NCBI GenBank assembly: GCA_018365455.1
Contig: JAGZJZ010000010.1
Span: forward strand, 103,116 to 167,115
Origin: Clostridiales bacterium
Lineage (GTDB): Bacteria; Bacillota; Clostridia; Lachnospirales; Lachnospiraceae
DNA: 64,000 nt
Reading direction: 5' to 3'
Below, in pieces: positions 8,421 to 16,706 of the stretch (its first letter is position 1; each line of letters opens with the position of its first letter). The position numbers and the translations under genes were made by a program. The notes beneath the pieces were generated by a model that searched no databases, had not been told where the DNA came from, and saw nothing but the letters and a program-made list of their open reading frames with translations.

Positions 8421-9569
8421 ATGATGAGACCTATGAAATTAGCCGGAAGCCAGCTCCTGTTTGGAGAGGGTTGTCTGGAACATATCAAAACGCTGGCATA
8501 TAAAAGAGTTACGATCGTGCTTGGAGGCTCCAGTATGCAGAAAAGCGGAATGCTGGACAAGGTAAAAGGATTATTTGAGGAAAACGGGGCAGCTGTTTCC
8601 GTTGTAGAAGGCGTTGAGCCGGATCCGACCTTTGCCACCGTGTTAAGGGGCGCAAAAGAAATGCAGGCTGCAGAGCCAGATCTGATTGTAGCGCTGGGAG
8701 GAGGCTCCGTTATGGATGCAGCCAAAACCATGTGGATTTATTATGAAAATCCCCAGCTTCAGAAACTGGAAGATGTATTGCCGCCGAATCCATTTCCAAA
8801 GCTCAGGACAAAAGCACATTTTTGCTGCATTCCATCTACTGCCGGCACAGCCAGTGAGGTTTCCCGTTCTGTTGTAATCTCCGATAACGAAACCGGAATG
8901 AAACATGGATTAGGAAATATGGAAATGATGCCGGACATTGCAATCTGTGATCCGGTGGTGACTGTTTCCATGCCGCCGCGTATAACGGCAGAGACAGGGA
9001 TGGATGCCCTGACCCATGCGGTTGAAGCATTGGCATCTACCAGGGCAAATTATATCGGGGATGTTCTTGCCACCCAGGCAGCATTGGATATTATCAAATA
9101 TTTACCCCAGGCATATGAAAATGGCAAGGATCTGTCAGTCCGGGAAAAGATGCTAAATGCCTCTATGGCAGCAGGCATTGCATTTACAAACGTTTCCCTT
9201 GGCATCGTACATTCTATGGCACATACCCTGGGAGGATTCTTTCACATTCCGCACGGACTGGGAGATGCGATGCTTTTACCCTATGTGATCCGGTTCAACA
9301 GCCAGGATGAAAGAGCAGAAAAGATTTACAAAGACCTTGCACAAAAAGCAGGGGGAGAAAATCTGGCGGATATGATTGCAAATCTGAATAAACAGCTTCA
9401 TATTCCGGCATGCTTTGGGGAAATTATTGAGGACGAGGAAAAGTTCAACAGCCTGCTAGATGAAATGGCAAAGACCGCATTGGAAGATGGCTGTACCAAA
9501 ACCAATCCCGTCATCCCGTCATTAGAACAGTTCGTGGAATTATTTAAAAAGGCATATATAGGAGAATAG
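8421..9569 (+). CDS. Iron-containing alcohol dehydrogenase (group III type)
   Basis: A 382-residue NAD(P)-dependent dehydrogenase. The cofactor loop GGGSVMDAAK (near residues 93-102) is present, as are the metal ligands in DALTHAVEAL (Asp and His, ~194-198) and GIVHSMAHTLGGFFHIPHG (His residues, ~258-275). Family members reduce aldehydes or oxidise alcohols, including lactaldehyde, butanol and hydroxybutyrate types. In this locus it may oxidise or reduce an aldehyde or alcohol released from the pentose moiety; this is inference. ATG follows a weak GTGAGG site; a second ATG is the next codon. The next gene begins four bases after its stop, so they are cotranscribed. Confidence 0.9.
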   Translation: MMRPMKLAGSQLLFGEGCLEHIKTLAYKRVTIVLGGSSMQKSGMLDKVKGLFEENGAAVSVVEGVEPDPTFATVLRGAKEMQAAEPDLIVALGGGSVMDAAKTMWIYYENPQLQKLEDVLPPNPFPKLRTKAHFCCIPSTAGTASEVSRSVVISDNETGMKHGLGNMEMMPDIAICDPVVTVSMPPRITAETGMDALTHAVEALASTRANYIGDVLATQAALDIIKYLPQAYENGKDLSVREKMLNASMAAGIAFTNVSLGIVHSMAHTLGGFFHIPHGLGDAMLLPYVIRFNSQDERAEKIYKDLAQKAGGENLADMIANLNKQLHIPACFGEIIEDEEKFNSLLDEMAKTALEDGCTKTNPVIPSLEQFVELFKKAYIGE

Positions 9570-9573
9570 AGTT

Positions 9574-10287
9574 ATGGAAATAATTTGTTACTTATCAAAC
9601 GGTTACCCAACATTGGAACACAGCTATGAAATGGCAATTGAATACGCAGATGCCGGATGCGGCATGATTGAAATAGATTTTCCTTCCAGGGATCCTTATT
9701 TGGAAGGTGATTACATAGCAGGCAGAATGGCAAAGGCTTTGGAAATATGTGACGACTATGATAAATATATGGACAGCATTATTGCGGTGCAAAAAAGACT
9801 CCCGGATGTTCAGCTCCTGGTATTGGCATATGAAAATACCGTAGAGGAAATTGGGGCTGATAAATTCATTCGTTTCTGTCTGGACAACAATTTAAAAGAT
9901 ATTCTGCTGGTAGGCCTGAAGGACAATGTTATCAAAGATAGATTTATGGAGGCGGGGCTGAGGGTATCCTGCTACGTTCAATACCATATGCTTGCGGAAG
10001 AAATAGAGATGGCTAAAAAGTCAAATGGATTCGTCTATATGCAGGCGAAACCCACCGGAAATAGTAACCCGCAATACCCCTTACTCTCTGACTGCATAGC
10101 CCACCTTCGTGCCTGTGGAATAGATCGCCCGATCTACTGTGGTGTAGGCGTACATGCGCCGGAAGATGTGAAGATGGTAAAAGAAGCAGGCGGTGATGCG
10201 GCATTTGTAGGAAGTACGATTTTAAAACTCCATGAAGACATTCCTGCAATGAAAGAAATGATTGGGAAGTTTGCGGCGCAGTGTTAA
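9574..10287 (+). CDS. TrpA-like TIM-barrel protein (tryptophan synthase alpha homologue)
   Basis: A 237-residue protein resembling tryptophan synthase alpha. It opens with ICYLSNGYPTLEHSYEMA, equivalent to the FxxAGxP start of TrpA, then GCGMIEIDFPSRDPYLEGD, which matches the TrpA active-site ELGxPFSDPxADG with the catalytic Glu retained and the Asp loop altered. Near the end, YCGVGVHAPEDVK and AAFVGSTIL match the GFGI and VGSAIV phosphate loop. No trpB or other trp gene is near, and the neighbours are catabolic, so a paralogue with a different aldolase/lyase-type substrate is more likely than tryptophan synthesis. It starts four bases after the dehydrogenase. Confidence 0.8.
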   Translation: MEIICYLSNGYPTLEHSYEMAIEYADAGCGMIEIDFPSRDPYLEGDYIAGRMAKALEICDDYDKYMDSIIAVQKRLPDVQLLVLAYENTVEEIGADKFIRFCLDNNLKDILLVGLKDNVIKDRFMEAGLRVSCYVQYHMLAEEIEMAKKSNGFVYMQAKPTGNSNPQYPLLSDCIAHLRACGIDRPIYCGVGVHAPEDVKMVKEAGGDAAFVGSTILKLHEDIPAMKEMIGKFAAQC

Positions 10288-10361
10288 CCATGGGTTAACG
10301 ATGTTCGTGTAAGACGGTAAATGAATCAAACAGAACACAGGACAGGAAAAGGAGAAAGATT

Positions 10362-10832
10362 ATGAAACAGGAAGGCATTGCCCGGAGCATTTCGATCATT
10401 ACTCTGGGAGTAGAAGATATAGAGCGTTCGATTGCATTTTATGAAGCACTGGGGTGGGAACTTTCTCCGGATTCTGATCCGAAGATGTGCACATTTATGC
10501 TCACCAGCAACATCGTATTGGGATTAGTTCCCTATGATTTCCTGGCAAAAGATGCACAGCTTCCCGTGTCGCCCAAGAAACCTTATAATGGGTTCACACT
10601 GGCGATAAACGGCGCAGATCAAGAAGAAGTAGATCAATTGTTTGCCAAAGCAATAAAAGCAGGAGGAAGTTCCCACCAGGTACCCCAGTGGAAAGATTGG
10701 GGAGGCTATGACGGATATTCCGGTTATTTCCTGGACCCGGACGGCTATCCATGGGAAGTGGCTTATGCACCATTTTTGCGGCTTTCGGATGATAGGAGAC
10801 TGTTGCCGAAGACGAAGGGAGAGGGGATTTAA
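10362..10832 (+). CDS. VOC-superfamily (glyoxalase-like) protein
   Basis: A 156-residue vicinal-oxygen-chelate protein. The first beta-alpha-beta module is visible as ITLGVEDIERSIAFYEALGWELS and the second ends with GYSGYFLDPDGYPWEVAYAP, where the Glu of the WEV motif is a usual metal ligand. The His normally expected in the first strand is replaced (ITLGV), so a glyoxalase I activity is uncertain. Typical functions include isomerase, dioxygenase and resistance proteins. AAAAGGAGAAAG before ATG is a clear ribosome site; the 74-base gap from the TrpA-like gene shows no clear terminator, so it may be the last gene of the operon. Confidence 0.8.
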   Translation: MKQEGIARSISIITLGVEDIERSIAFYEALGWELSPDSDPKMCTFMLTSNIVLGLVPYDFLAKDAQLPVSPKKPYNGFTLAINGADQEEVDQLFAKAIKAGGSSHQVPQWKDWGGYDGYSGYFLDPDGYPWEVAYAPFLRLSDDRRLLPKTKGEGI

Positions 10833-10945
10833 GGAGTGAAGGGGAGTATTGAAATGTAGCTAATTTCCATATGGGTATATAATTTAAGCTGGTATTCCAA
10901 TCTAAATGTAATACGGAATTGTATATTAAAAATAAAAGAATTATA

Positions 10946-10985
10946 TATAGCACGGAATATACTGATTCATATATTCCGTGCTATA
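10946..10985. terminator. Perfect 16-bp inverted repeat (candidate terminator)
   Basis: Arms 10946-10961 and 10970-10985 (TATAGCACGGAATATA and its exact complement) are separated by eight bases. The stem lies between the VOC gene and a hydrolase pseudogene. On the plus strand it is followed only by TTTCTCC, so as a terminator it is modest; an operator or palindromic repeat is the alternative. Confidence 0.5.
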
Positions 10986-11056
10986 TTTCTCCATATTTAT
11001 TTGCTATAATAATAAATATTGTAAACGGCAATCAAACTATGGAGGGCAATTATTGT

Positions 11057-11676
11057 ATGCAGAATATCTATCTTCACGGGCTTGGACAGAATTCATCTAG
11101 TTGGGACAAAACAATTACTTATTTTACAAAGCAAGATCATGTTTTGTGTCCGGAATTATTTTCACTATGTACAGAAAGAAGTCTCACATATAAAAACTTA
11201 TACCAAGCTTTTTCGGCATATTGTGATAGTATTTCTGATCCGGTAAATATATGCGGGCTTTCATTAGGTGCGGTGCTGGCACTAAACTATACCATCGATC
11301 ACCCTGAAAAAGTAAAATCATTAATATTAATTGCAGCACAATATAAAATGCCAAAAACATTACTCAATATCAGAACATCGTTTTTAAGTTCATGCCAGAG
11401 TCCACTTTTAATAACATGGGACTTAAAAAGAAAGAAGTAATTGAGCTGACAAATTCTATGACAGAATTAAATTTCACTGATAGTTTGAAAGCTATAACCT
11501 GCCCTGTCTTAGTAGTTTGTGGCGCAAAAGATCATGCAAATATTAAATCTGCAAAGTACTTAGCGGAAAATATAAAAAAAGCTGATCTGCAAATAATAGG
11601 AAATTCCGGGCATGAGGTTAATATGGATGCACCAGAAAGATTGGGTAAGATCGTAGATGAATTTTTCAATAGATAG
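11057..11676 (+). pseudogene. Alpha/beta hydrolase split by a frameshift
   Basis: Two overlapping frames together make one alpha/beta hydrolase of about 206 residues. The first, from ATG 11057 (GGAGG at 11041-11045), carries the oxyanion motif YLHGLGQNSSSW and the nucleophile elbow CGLSLGA, then runs into nonsense and stops at 11440. The second frame (from about 11370) reads FKFMPESTFNNMG and carries the acid Asp (CGAKDHAN) and the catalytic His (NSGHEVN). Inserting one base near 11370-11371, between AATAT and CAGAAC, restores a continuous protein. It could be a true pseudogene, a sequencing error or a phase-variable state; the tract is not a homopolymer. Confidence 0.75.
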
Positions 11677-11730
11677 AAAAATGCGTGGAGATATTATAGA
11701 TAACATTATAGGGAGTTATTATTTGGGGGG

Positions 11731-11749
11731 CGGTCCATATTTTGGACCG
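11731..11749 (+). terminator. Hairpin after the hydrolase pseudogene
   Basis: CGGTCCA and TGGACCG form a short GC-rich stem around TATTT, followed by TGTTTTA. It lies 55 bases after the hydrolase stop and before the CRISPR leader. The T-run is broken, so termination is plausible but weak. Confidence 0.4.
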
Positions 11750-11923
11750 TGTTTTAATGTTGAATTTTATTAGGGAGGATGTCATTGGAATAATTTGAAA
11801 ATTATGGGGGAGGCAGGGTTTTGGTTCATTGAAGGAGAGCGGGGTATGTGGAATTGGCTTACTGGATGATTTTTATGGTGTCTGTATTTTATGCAGATAG
11901 GATATGGACGCATTTGAGCTTAA

Positions 11924-12098
11924 TTTTACCAGGCGTGGAAAATTTATTTTGGGTATAAAGCCTTGAATTATATGGGGAAAAGAAGGTTTGGATGAGGGAA
12001 AGTGAAATAGGATGAGATACTTGGTAAAAAATTAGAAAAGCCTTGATTTTGTGGGGGTTTTAGGATATAGTGGTTGAAAGAAGGTAGGAAATGCGTTG
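11924..12098 (+). promoter_or_regulatory. CRISPR array 1 leader with promoter
   Basis: The leader precedes the first repeat. A candidate pre-crRNA promoter is TTGATT (12043-12048), 17 bases, TATAGT (12066-12071). TTTTACCA (11924-11931) and TGGTAAAA (12022-12029) form a separated inverted motif. The same promoter and motif occur at the same distances in front of array 2, and both leaders end in GCGTTG directly before the first repeat. The AT-rich stretch from 11677 to 11923 shows no gene. Confidence 0.75.
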
Positions 12099-13763
12099 GA
12101 TTAATAGTAATATAGGATGTATTGAAACTCTCTTTAATAACGGAATGCCGGTTTCTCCAATCGTTGATTAATAGTAATATAGGATGTATTGAAACAACTT
12201 ATTTGCAACCTCAATTTGCACCGTTAAATCCGATTAATAGTAATATAGGATGTATTGAAACAATGACTTGCATCGGTTCTTCCGAAGAGGACTATGGATT
12301 AATAGTAATATAGGATGTATTGAAACGATTTTCCGGCTTGAATGTACGTATTAAAAGTTTGGGATTAATAGTAATATAGGATGTATTGAAACTGAATTTA
12401 ACTACATTGGATTCGTAATCCAGGAAAGATTAATAGTAATATAGGATGTATTGAAACACTATATTAACTGCTTTATCACATTGACTACGCTGATTAATAG
12501 TAATATAGGATGTATTGAAACCCAGTTGTAACATTTGGCTTTGTATAAGTATCGGGGATTAATAGTAATATAGGATGTATTGAAACAATATAAAATAATT
12601 TTCTACACTTCCCACCTTAATGATTAATAGTAATATAGGATGTATTGAAACAAAATGTTAGCGTTTTCTGAAGAATCTGGCATTGAGATTAATAGTAATA
12701 TAGGATGTATTGAAACGTAGCCACGCTTTCATTTTCCGCAGCTCTTGCATAGATTAATAGTAATATAGGATGTATTGAAACACCCTGTTTTCCTGCACGT
12801 AATCTATTTGTAGATTGATTAATAGTAATATAGGATGTATTGAAACTATCCTACAAGCTCCAATGTTGCCTTATGGAATCTGGATTAATAGTAATATAGG
12901 ATGTATTGAAACAGAAAGCAATGTAGGAAATATTGCCGTTGGATTGCGATTAATAGTAATATAGGATGTATTGAAACCCTACTTCGAAGAAATCGTTCAA
13001 CCATTCAAAAACGATTAATAGTAATATAGGATGTATTGAAACGCGTTTTTATACCAATATGAAACTGTACGGCGATCCGATTAATAGTAATATAGGATGT
13101 ATTGAAACTCTCCGTGGCATACAGGGCAGGCGTTAGAATCCTTCGATTAATAGTAATATAGGATGTATTGAAACTGGAAGTACAGGTTCGGGAATTATGC
13201 TGGGAACAGGGATTAATAGTAATATAGGATGTATTGAAACATCCCACGATTAAGTCCTGGCCTCAACTCAGCAAGATTAATAGTAATATAGGATGTATTG
13301 AAACTAGTTTGTGATTTCTACAATCCGGGCTTCTGCCTCGCGATTAATAGTAATATAGGATGTATTGAAACACTTCACCCGAACATAAGCTAACATTGCA
13401 ATATTTAGATTAATAGTAATATAGGATGTATTGAAACCTAACTATGGCCCCGAGTCCATAACTTTCCCTGAGTGATTAATAGTAATATAGGATGTATTGA
13501 AACGTAATTTAGGTGCCTAAATTAAAGAGGTATAAATGATTAATAGTAATATAGGATGTATTGAAACGATTGAACCGACATTGTAAGTTCAAACTCTAAC
13601 ACGATTAATAGTAATATTGGATGTATTGAAACATGATGAAGCTCTGGTACAAGTCGTTAGCGATTTTGAGATTAATAGTAATATAGGATGTATTGAAACG
13701 CCGAACAAGCCAGAGAATGCGCAGATGAATGGGGATTAATAGTAATATAGGATATATTGAAAT
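12099..13763 (+). CRISPR. CRISPR array 1 (type I-B, 26 repeats)
   Basis: There are 26 direct repeats of 30 nt, starting GATTAATAGTAATA and ending GATGTATTGAAAC, with spacers of about 34-38 nt (the first spacer is 12129-12165). The 3' octamer ATTGAAAC is the typical Cas6 5' handle of type I-B crRNAs. Repeats are almost identical; repeat 24 (13603) has one change and repeat 26 (13734-13763) has two, including its last base. Decay at the right end and the leader at the left both give plus-strand transcription. The array precedes the cas6 operon. Confidence 0.98.
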
Positions 13764-14049
13764 GCCAAATGAAAATTTTTTATATACCCCACACAGCCGG
13801 TTCCCTAAACAACTTAACTACCGATTAATATCAATATAAAATACATTGAAACTCAAGAGCGCCACATCCATCTCTAAAAATCTCCAAATTGAATATCAGC
13901 TTCATTAAAAAAAGAAATACCCATCATAATAAATAACATAAAAACCAGCCCACATATAATCGGAAGCAATCTGAAGTTTCCCCGATTCTTAAGATAAACC
14001 CCTAACAAATTCCCACTCAAAAATATCATTCGATAATTTAGTAAATAAT
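13764..14049. other. Decayed distal repeat and gap before the cas promoter
   Basis: A strongly degenerate 27th repeat lies at 13823-13852, 59 bases after repeat 26, matching the consensus only in blocks (GATTAATA, ATTGAAAC). After it, a minus-strand frame (14029 down to 13874, about 51 codons from its ATG) encodes a hydrophobic peptide with LLPIICGLVFMLFIMMG. It has no good ribosome site and no recognised family, and may be a remnant of a membrane protein gene. Confidence 0.4.
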
Positions 14050-14078
14050 TTGACAAAATATCCCATTTATAATATAAT
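14050..14078 (+). promoter_or_regulatory. Consensus sigma-A promoter of the cas6-8b-7-5 operon
   Basis: TTGACA (14050-14055) and TATAAT (14073-14078) are separated by exactly 17 bases, a perfect vegetative promoter. Transcription would start near 14085 and leave a 5' leader of about 130 bases before cas6. Confidence 0.8.
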
Positions 14079-14121
14079 ATTACTGTGAAAAATACACAAA
14101 TAAACCAAAGAAATTTAAATT

Positions 14122-14173
14122 ATATAGATCTAAAATTAATAACAATTTTAATTATAAATACCCAGATCTATAT
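14122..14173 (+). promoter_or_regulatory. Inverted repeat in the cas operon 5' leader
   Basis: ATATAGATCT (14122-14131) and AGATCTATAT (14164-14173) are perfect 10-bp inverted arms. Inside them AAAATT and AATTTT can form a second stem. The structure lies between the predicted transcription start and the cas6 ribosome site (GGGAGGAG), so it could be an operator or an RNA structure controlling cas6 translation. Confidence 0.45.
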
Positions 14174-14213
14174 GACTTAGATTTACTTAATCAATGGGAG
14201 GAGTGAGTTACAA

Positions 14214-14906
14214 TTGCTAGTTTTTGAATACCAGCTTCGGATACGTCTTTTAGAGAATATGGACTATGCCAAAGCTACCGGAACAATCGCCTATTTCCTG
14301 GATAGTGCGCTTGGAAAAACAGATGAGTTTCTGGAATTACATAATCGAAGAGAGTTTAAGTATTATGTTTATGATCTTCCATATCCATGTGAGAAAGACG
14401 GAATTTATCAACAGGGCAAGATTTATGTTATGAGGATTCGGACAGTTCGGCAGGAACTTGCGGAATATTTTTCGAATATGCTGAGTCATCATTCGTCAAA
14501 AGAAATTGTGGGATTAAATGGCGAAATAAAAATTATTCAGCAAAAAGTATTAGAAAAAATTTACACTTTAACACCAGTTGTTATAAAGACAGAATATGGT
14601 TACTGGCGGGATCAGATGAATGTACAGGAGTTTGAAAAACGTTTAAAGATTAATCTGGTTAAAAAATATAATCAGTTAATGGGGGAAAAACTCGATGAGG
14701 ATTTTTCACTTTATGATTATATTGAATTTAAAAATAAAGTGCCGGTACGTGTTCCTTATAAGGGTATTACTTTGTTAGGTGATAAGGTAAATATGATCGT
14801 ATCAAAAAATCCAACGGCTCAAAAATTATGGTATATGGCGATAGGAACTGGAATAGGAGAAAATAATGCCCGAGGAGCGGGCTTTATTAATTATCGGTAT
14901 TTGTAG
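14214..14906 (+). CDS. cas6: Cas6, pre-crRNA endoribonuclease (type I-B)
   Basis: A 230-residue Cas6 that would cut array transcripts inside each repeat, leaving the ATTGAAAC handle. It begins like Cas6 RAMP proteins (FEYQLRIRLLENMDYAKATGTIAYFLDSAL) and ends with the glycine-rich RNA-binding loop (AIGTGIGENNARGAGFINYR). I chose TTG 14214 because GGGAGGAG lies 10 bases upstream and the RAMP strand begins immediately; no good ATG is near. A His in the N-terminal third (ELHNRREF) is a candidate catalytic residue, but that is not certain. It is the first gene of the effector operon. Confidence 0.9.
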   Translation: MLVFEYQLRIRLLENMDYAKATGTIAYFLDSALGKTDEFLELHNRREFKYYVYDLPYPCEKDGIYQQGKIYVMRIRTVRQELAEYFSNMLSHHSSKEIVGLNGEIKIIQQKVLEKIYTLTPVVIKTEYGYWRDQMNVQEFEKRLKINLVKKYNQLMGEKLDEDFSLYDYIEFKNKVPVRVPYKGITLLGDKVNMIVSKNPTAQKLWYMAIGTGIGENNARGAGFINYRYL

Positions 14907-14921
14907 CAAAGGGGTGATCAG

Positions 14922-16706
14922 GTGTTACAGGAAGCAATGGAAGTCTTCCGGCAGATGCTCCAGGAAAAAGGAGACAGGCTGGTACTGGATGAATATGTTC
15001 CTAAAGATGGTACCTATCGGATTATTAAGTTGACGGAAGATAGTTATAAAATCGAGAAAACATTAGATATCCGGTATGATAGAAAAAATGATGAAATAAT
15101 TGGAAAAACAGATTCCATTTATGACCAGGTTTGCTATATGGATTATTATAGTAAACTCTTGGAAATGAATAAGCCGATTGATGCTAAGAAAATTATTCAT
15201 TCAAACAATTATTTGTCGTTGTGGATGAAAAAAGACAGTATTAAGGAGCAAAAATTAACAGAAGAGATTTTGGATTCTTATTATGAAACTTTAAAAAATC
15301 CGGAAATAAAATATGCCAAGAAGACAAAGGCAAAAGTATTATATGAAGCAACAGAAGAAGAATTGGGAAAACCCAATATTCAGCTGATAGAAAGAATCAG
15401 AAAATATGTTGCTGATAAAGATATTTGGGAAGACCTTAATTTTGATCAAAAGGATTACATAAAAATCTTTTTTGTTTTAGATAATTGGAAGGAAACACAA
15501 GCGCTGTATCAATGTGAAGGCAGCCGTTATCTATATCCAAATATCTTTAATAATAATGATTTTAACGAAGTGGAATCGGGAAATATACTGGGATTACCAA
15601 ATGATAATATGGGAATGAATGCAAAAAAACCGTATCTGGCAAACAAGACTAGAAAGGTTGCAGTTCCGTACCTTTTGGATAAAAACGAAGCTATTTTACA
15701 GGCTAAATTATTTGATTATTTAATGGGATTTGCATCTAAAGGGAAAGTTAATATATACATCAATTCCGATCATTTGTGGTTTCGGGGATACTCGAATACA
15801 GAAGAGCCGCAGGGAATGCGAAATGGTTATTTTTTACGCCTTAAAAAAGGAAAAGAAGTTGAGATTCATCAGGGAGATATAATCAGTGATTATAATACAA
15901 AGTTATCGCCACCATTTTGCTTGAAAAATGGTATTGGTATTCCTGATAAAACACTGGAAAAGTATGATATTCAATATAATACGTTCTATGATAAGCTTTG
16001 GAAAATGAAAGGAGTTATTGATCAAACTTTCTTTGAAAATAAGCTGTCAAACAATTTCTTTACAGAGGCAAAAGATATTCCGATTACGGATGGTGTGTTA
16101 AAAAGAACGCTTTTGGAAAGCAGAGATCGTCTTTTTGCATGGTTTTATAAGGGATGCGATGAAAATATAGCAGCTTTCCTGGATAAGATTTCAATAGATT
16201 TGATCATAAATTCAATTGGAAATGGAAGAGTCTTTCTGGCACAGAGGCAATTTAATTTGAGATGGTCACTGATCGATTATTTCAACAAGGATAGGGGGAT
16301 GGAGTTAAAAATGGAGAATGTTAGAAAGCAGTTACGAGAAAAAATTGATCTGAAAGATGAGTGGGAATTTATGTCGGAAGAAGAGTTTGGCTACGCAGCA
16401 GGACAGATGGTTTCTTACCTGATTTCCAGAAGTAAGGCAAATAATAAACCGTCTTCTCTGGTCAATCCTTATCTTAATGCAAAAAATCATGAAGTTGTAA
16501 GAAAAAGATTGTTACAGCTCTATAAGAAATATAATTATGATATTTCCCATTATCCGGATAATCGGGCAGAACAGATTTTTACACATATCATGAGTTATAT
16601 ACCGAAAGAAAATGAGGTACTGAACAAAGAAATGATTGCAGCAGGGTTTACAGCTTCATCGCTCATTTACGTTAAGAAGAATCAGGAAGGTGGGGAAAAG
16701 TTATGA
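14922..16706 (+). CDS. cas8b: Cas8b (Csh1-like), large subunit of type I-B Cascade
   Basis: A 594-residue protein in the position and size of Cas8b between cas6 and cas7. Cas8 proteins recognise the PAM and stabilise the R-loop. They are very divergent; I assign it mainly from synteny and from family-like segments (VLDEYVPKDGTYRIIKL at the N-terminus, and a C-terminal helical region with AAGQMVSYLISRSKANNKPSSLVNPYLNAK). GTG 14922 is the start, with AAAGGGG upstream. Its stop overlaps the cas7 start by ATGA, indicating translational coupling. Confidence 0.87.
   Translation: MLQEAMEVFRQMLQEKGDRLVLDEYVPKDGTYRIIKLTEDSYKIEKTLDIRYDRKNDEIIGKTDSIYDQVCYMDYYSKLLEMNKPIDAKKIIHSNNYLSLWMKKDSIKEQKLTEEILDSYYETLKNPEIKYAKKTKAKVLYEATEEELGKPNIQLIERIRKYVADKDIWEDLNFDQKDYIKIFFVLDNWKETQALYQCEGSRYLYPNIFNNNDFNEVESGNILGLPNDNMGMNAKKPYLANKTRKVAVPYLLDKNEAILQAKLFDYLMGFASKGKVNIYINSDHLWFRGYSNTEEPQGMRNGYFLRLKKGKEVEIHQGDIISDYNTKLSPPFCLKNGIGIPDKTLEKYDIQYNTFYDKLWKMKGVIDQTFFENKLSNNFFTEAKDIPITDGVLKRTLLESRDRLFAWFYKGCDENIAAFLDKISIDLIINSIGNGRVFLAQRQFNLRWSLIDYFNKDRGMELKMENVRKQLREKIDLKDEWEFMSEEEFGYAAGQMVSYLISRSKANNKPSSLVNPYLNAKNHEVVRKRLLQLYKKYNYDISHYPDNRAEQIFTHIMSYIPKENEVLNKEMIAAGFTASSLIYVKKNQEGGEKL

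Noticed and set aside
9574..10287. Tryptophan biosynthesis gene cluster
   Set aside because: No trpB, trpC or other trp gene is present nearby and the context is catabolic.
11440..11676. Second hydrolase fragment as an independent small gene
   Set aside because: Its content is the C-terminal half of the same hydrolase, and one base restores a single frame.
12122..12313. Open frame across array 1 repeats with NSNIGCIET periodicity
   Set aside because: It is the translation of CRISPR repeats and spacers; likewise the frames at 13005-13247, 23403-23693 and 24270-24587.
13874..14056. 60-codon minus-strand membrane peptide as a gene
   Set aside because: It has a TTG start without a ribosome site, overlaps the cas promoter and resembles no known small protein; kept only as a possible remnant.
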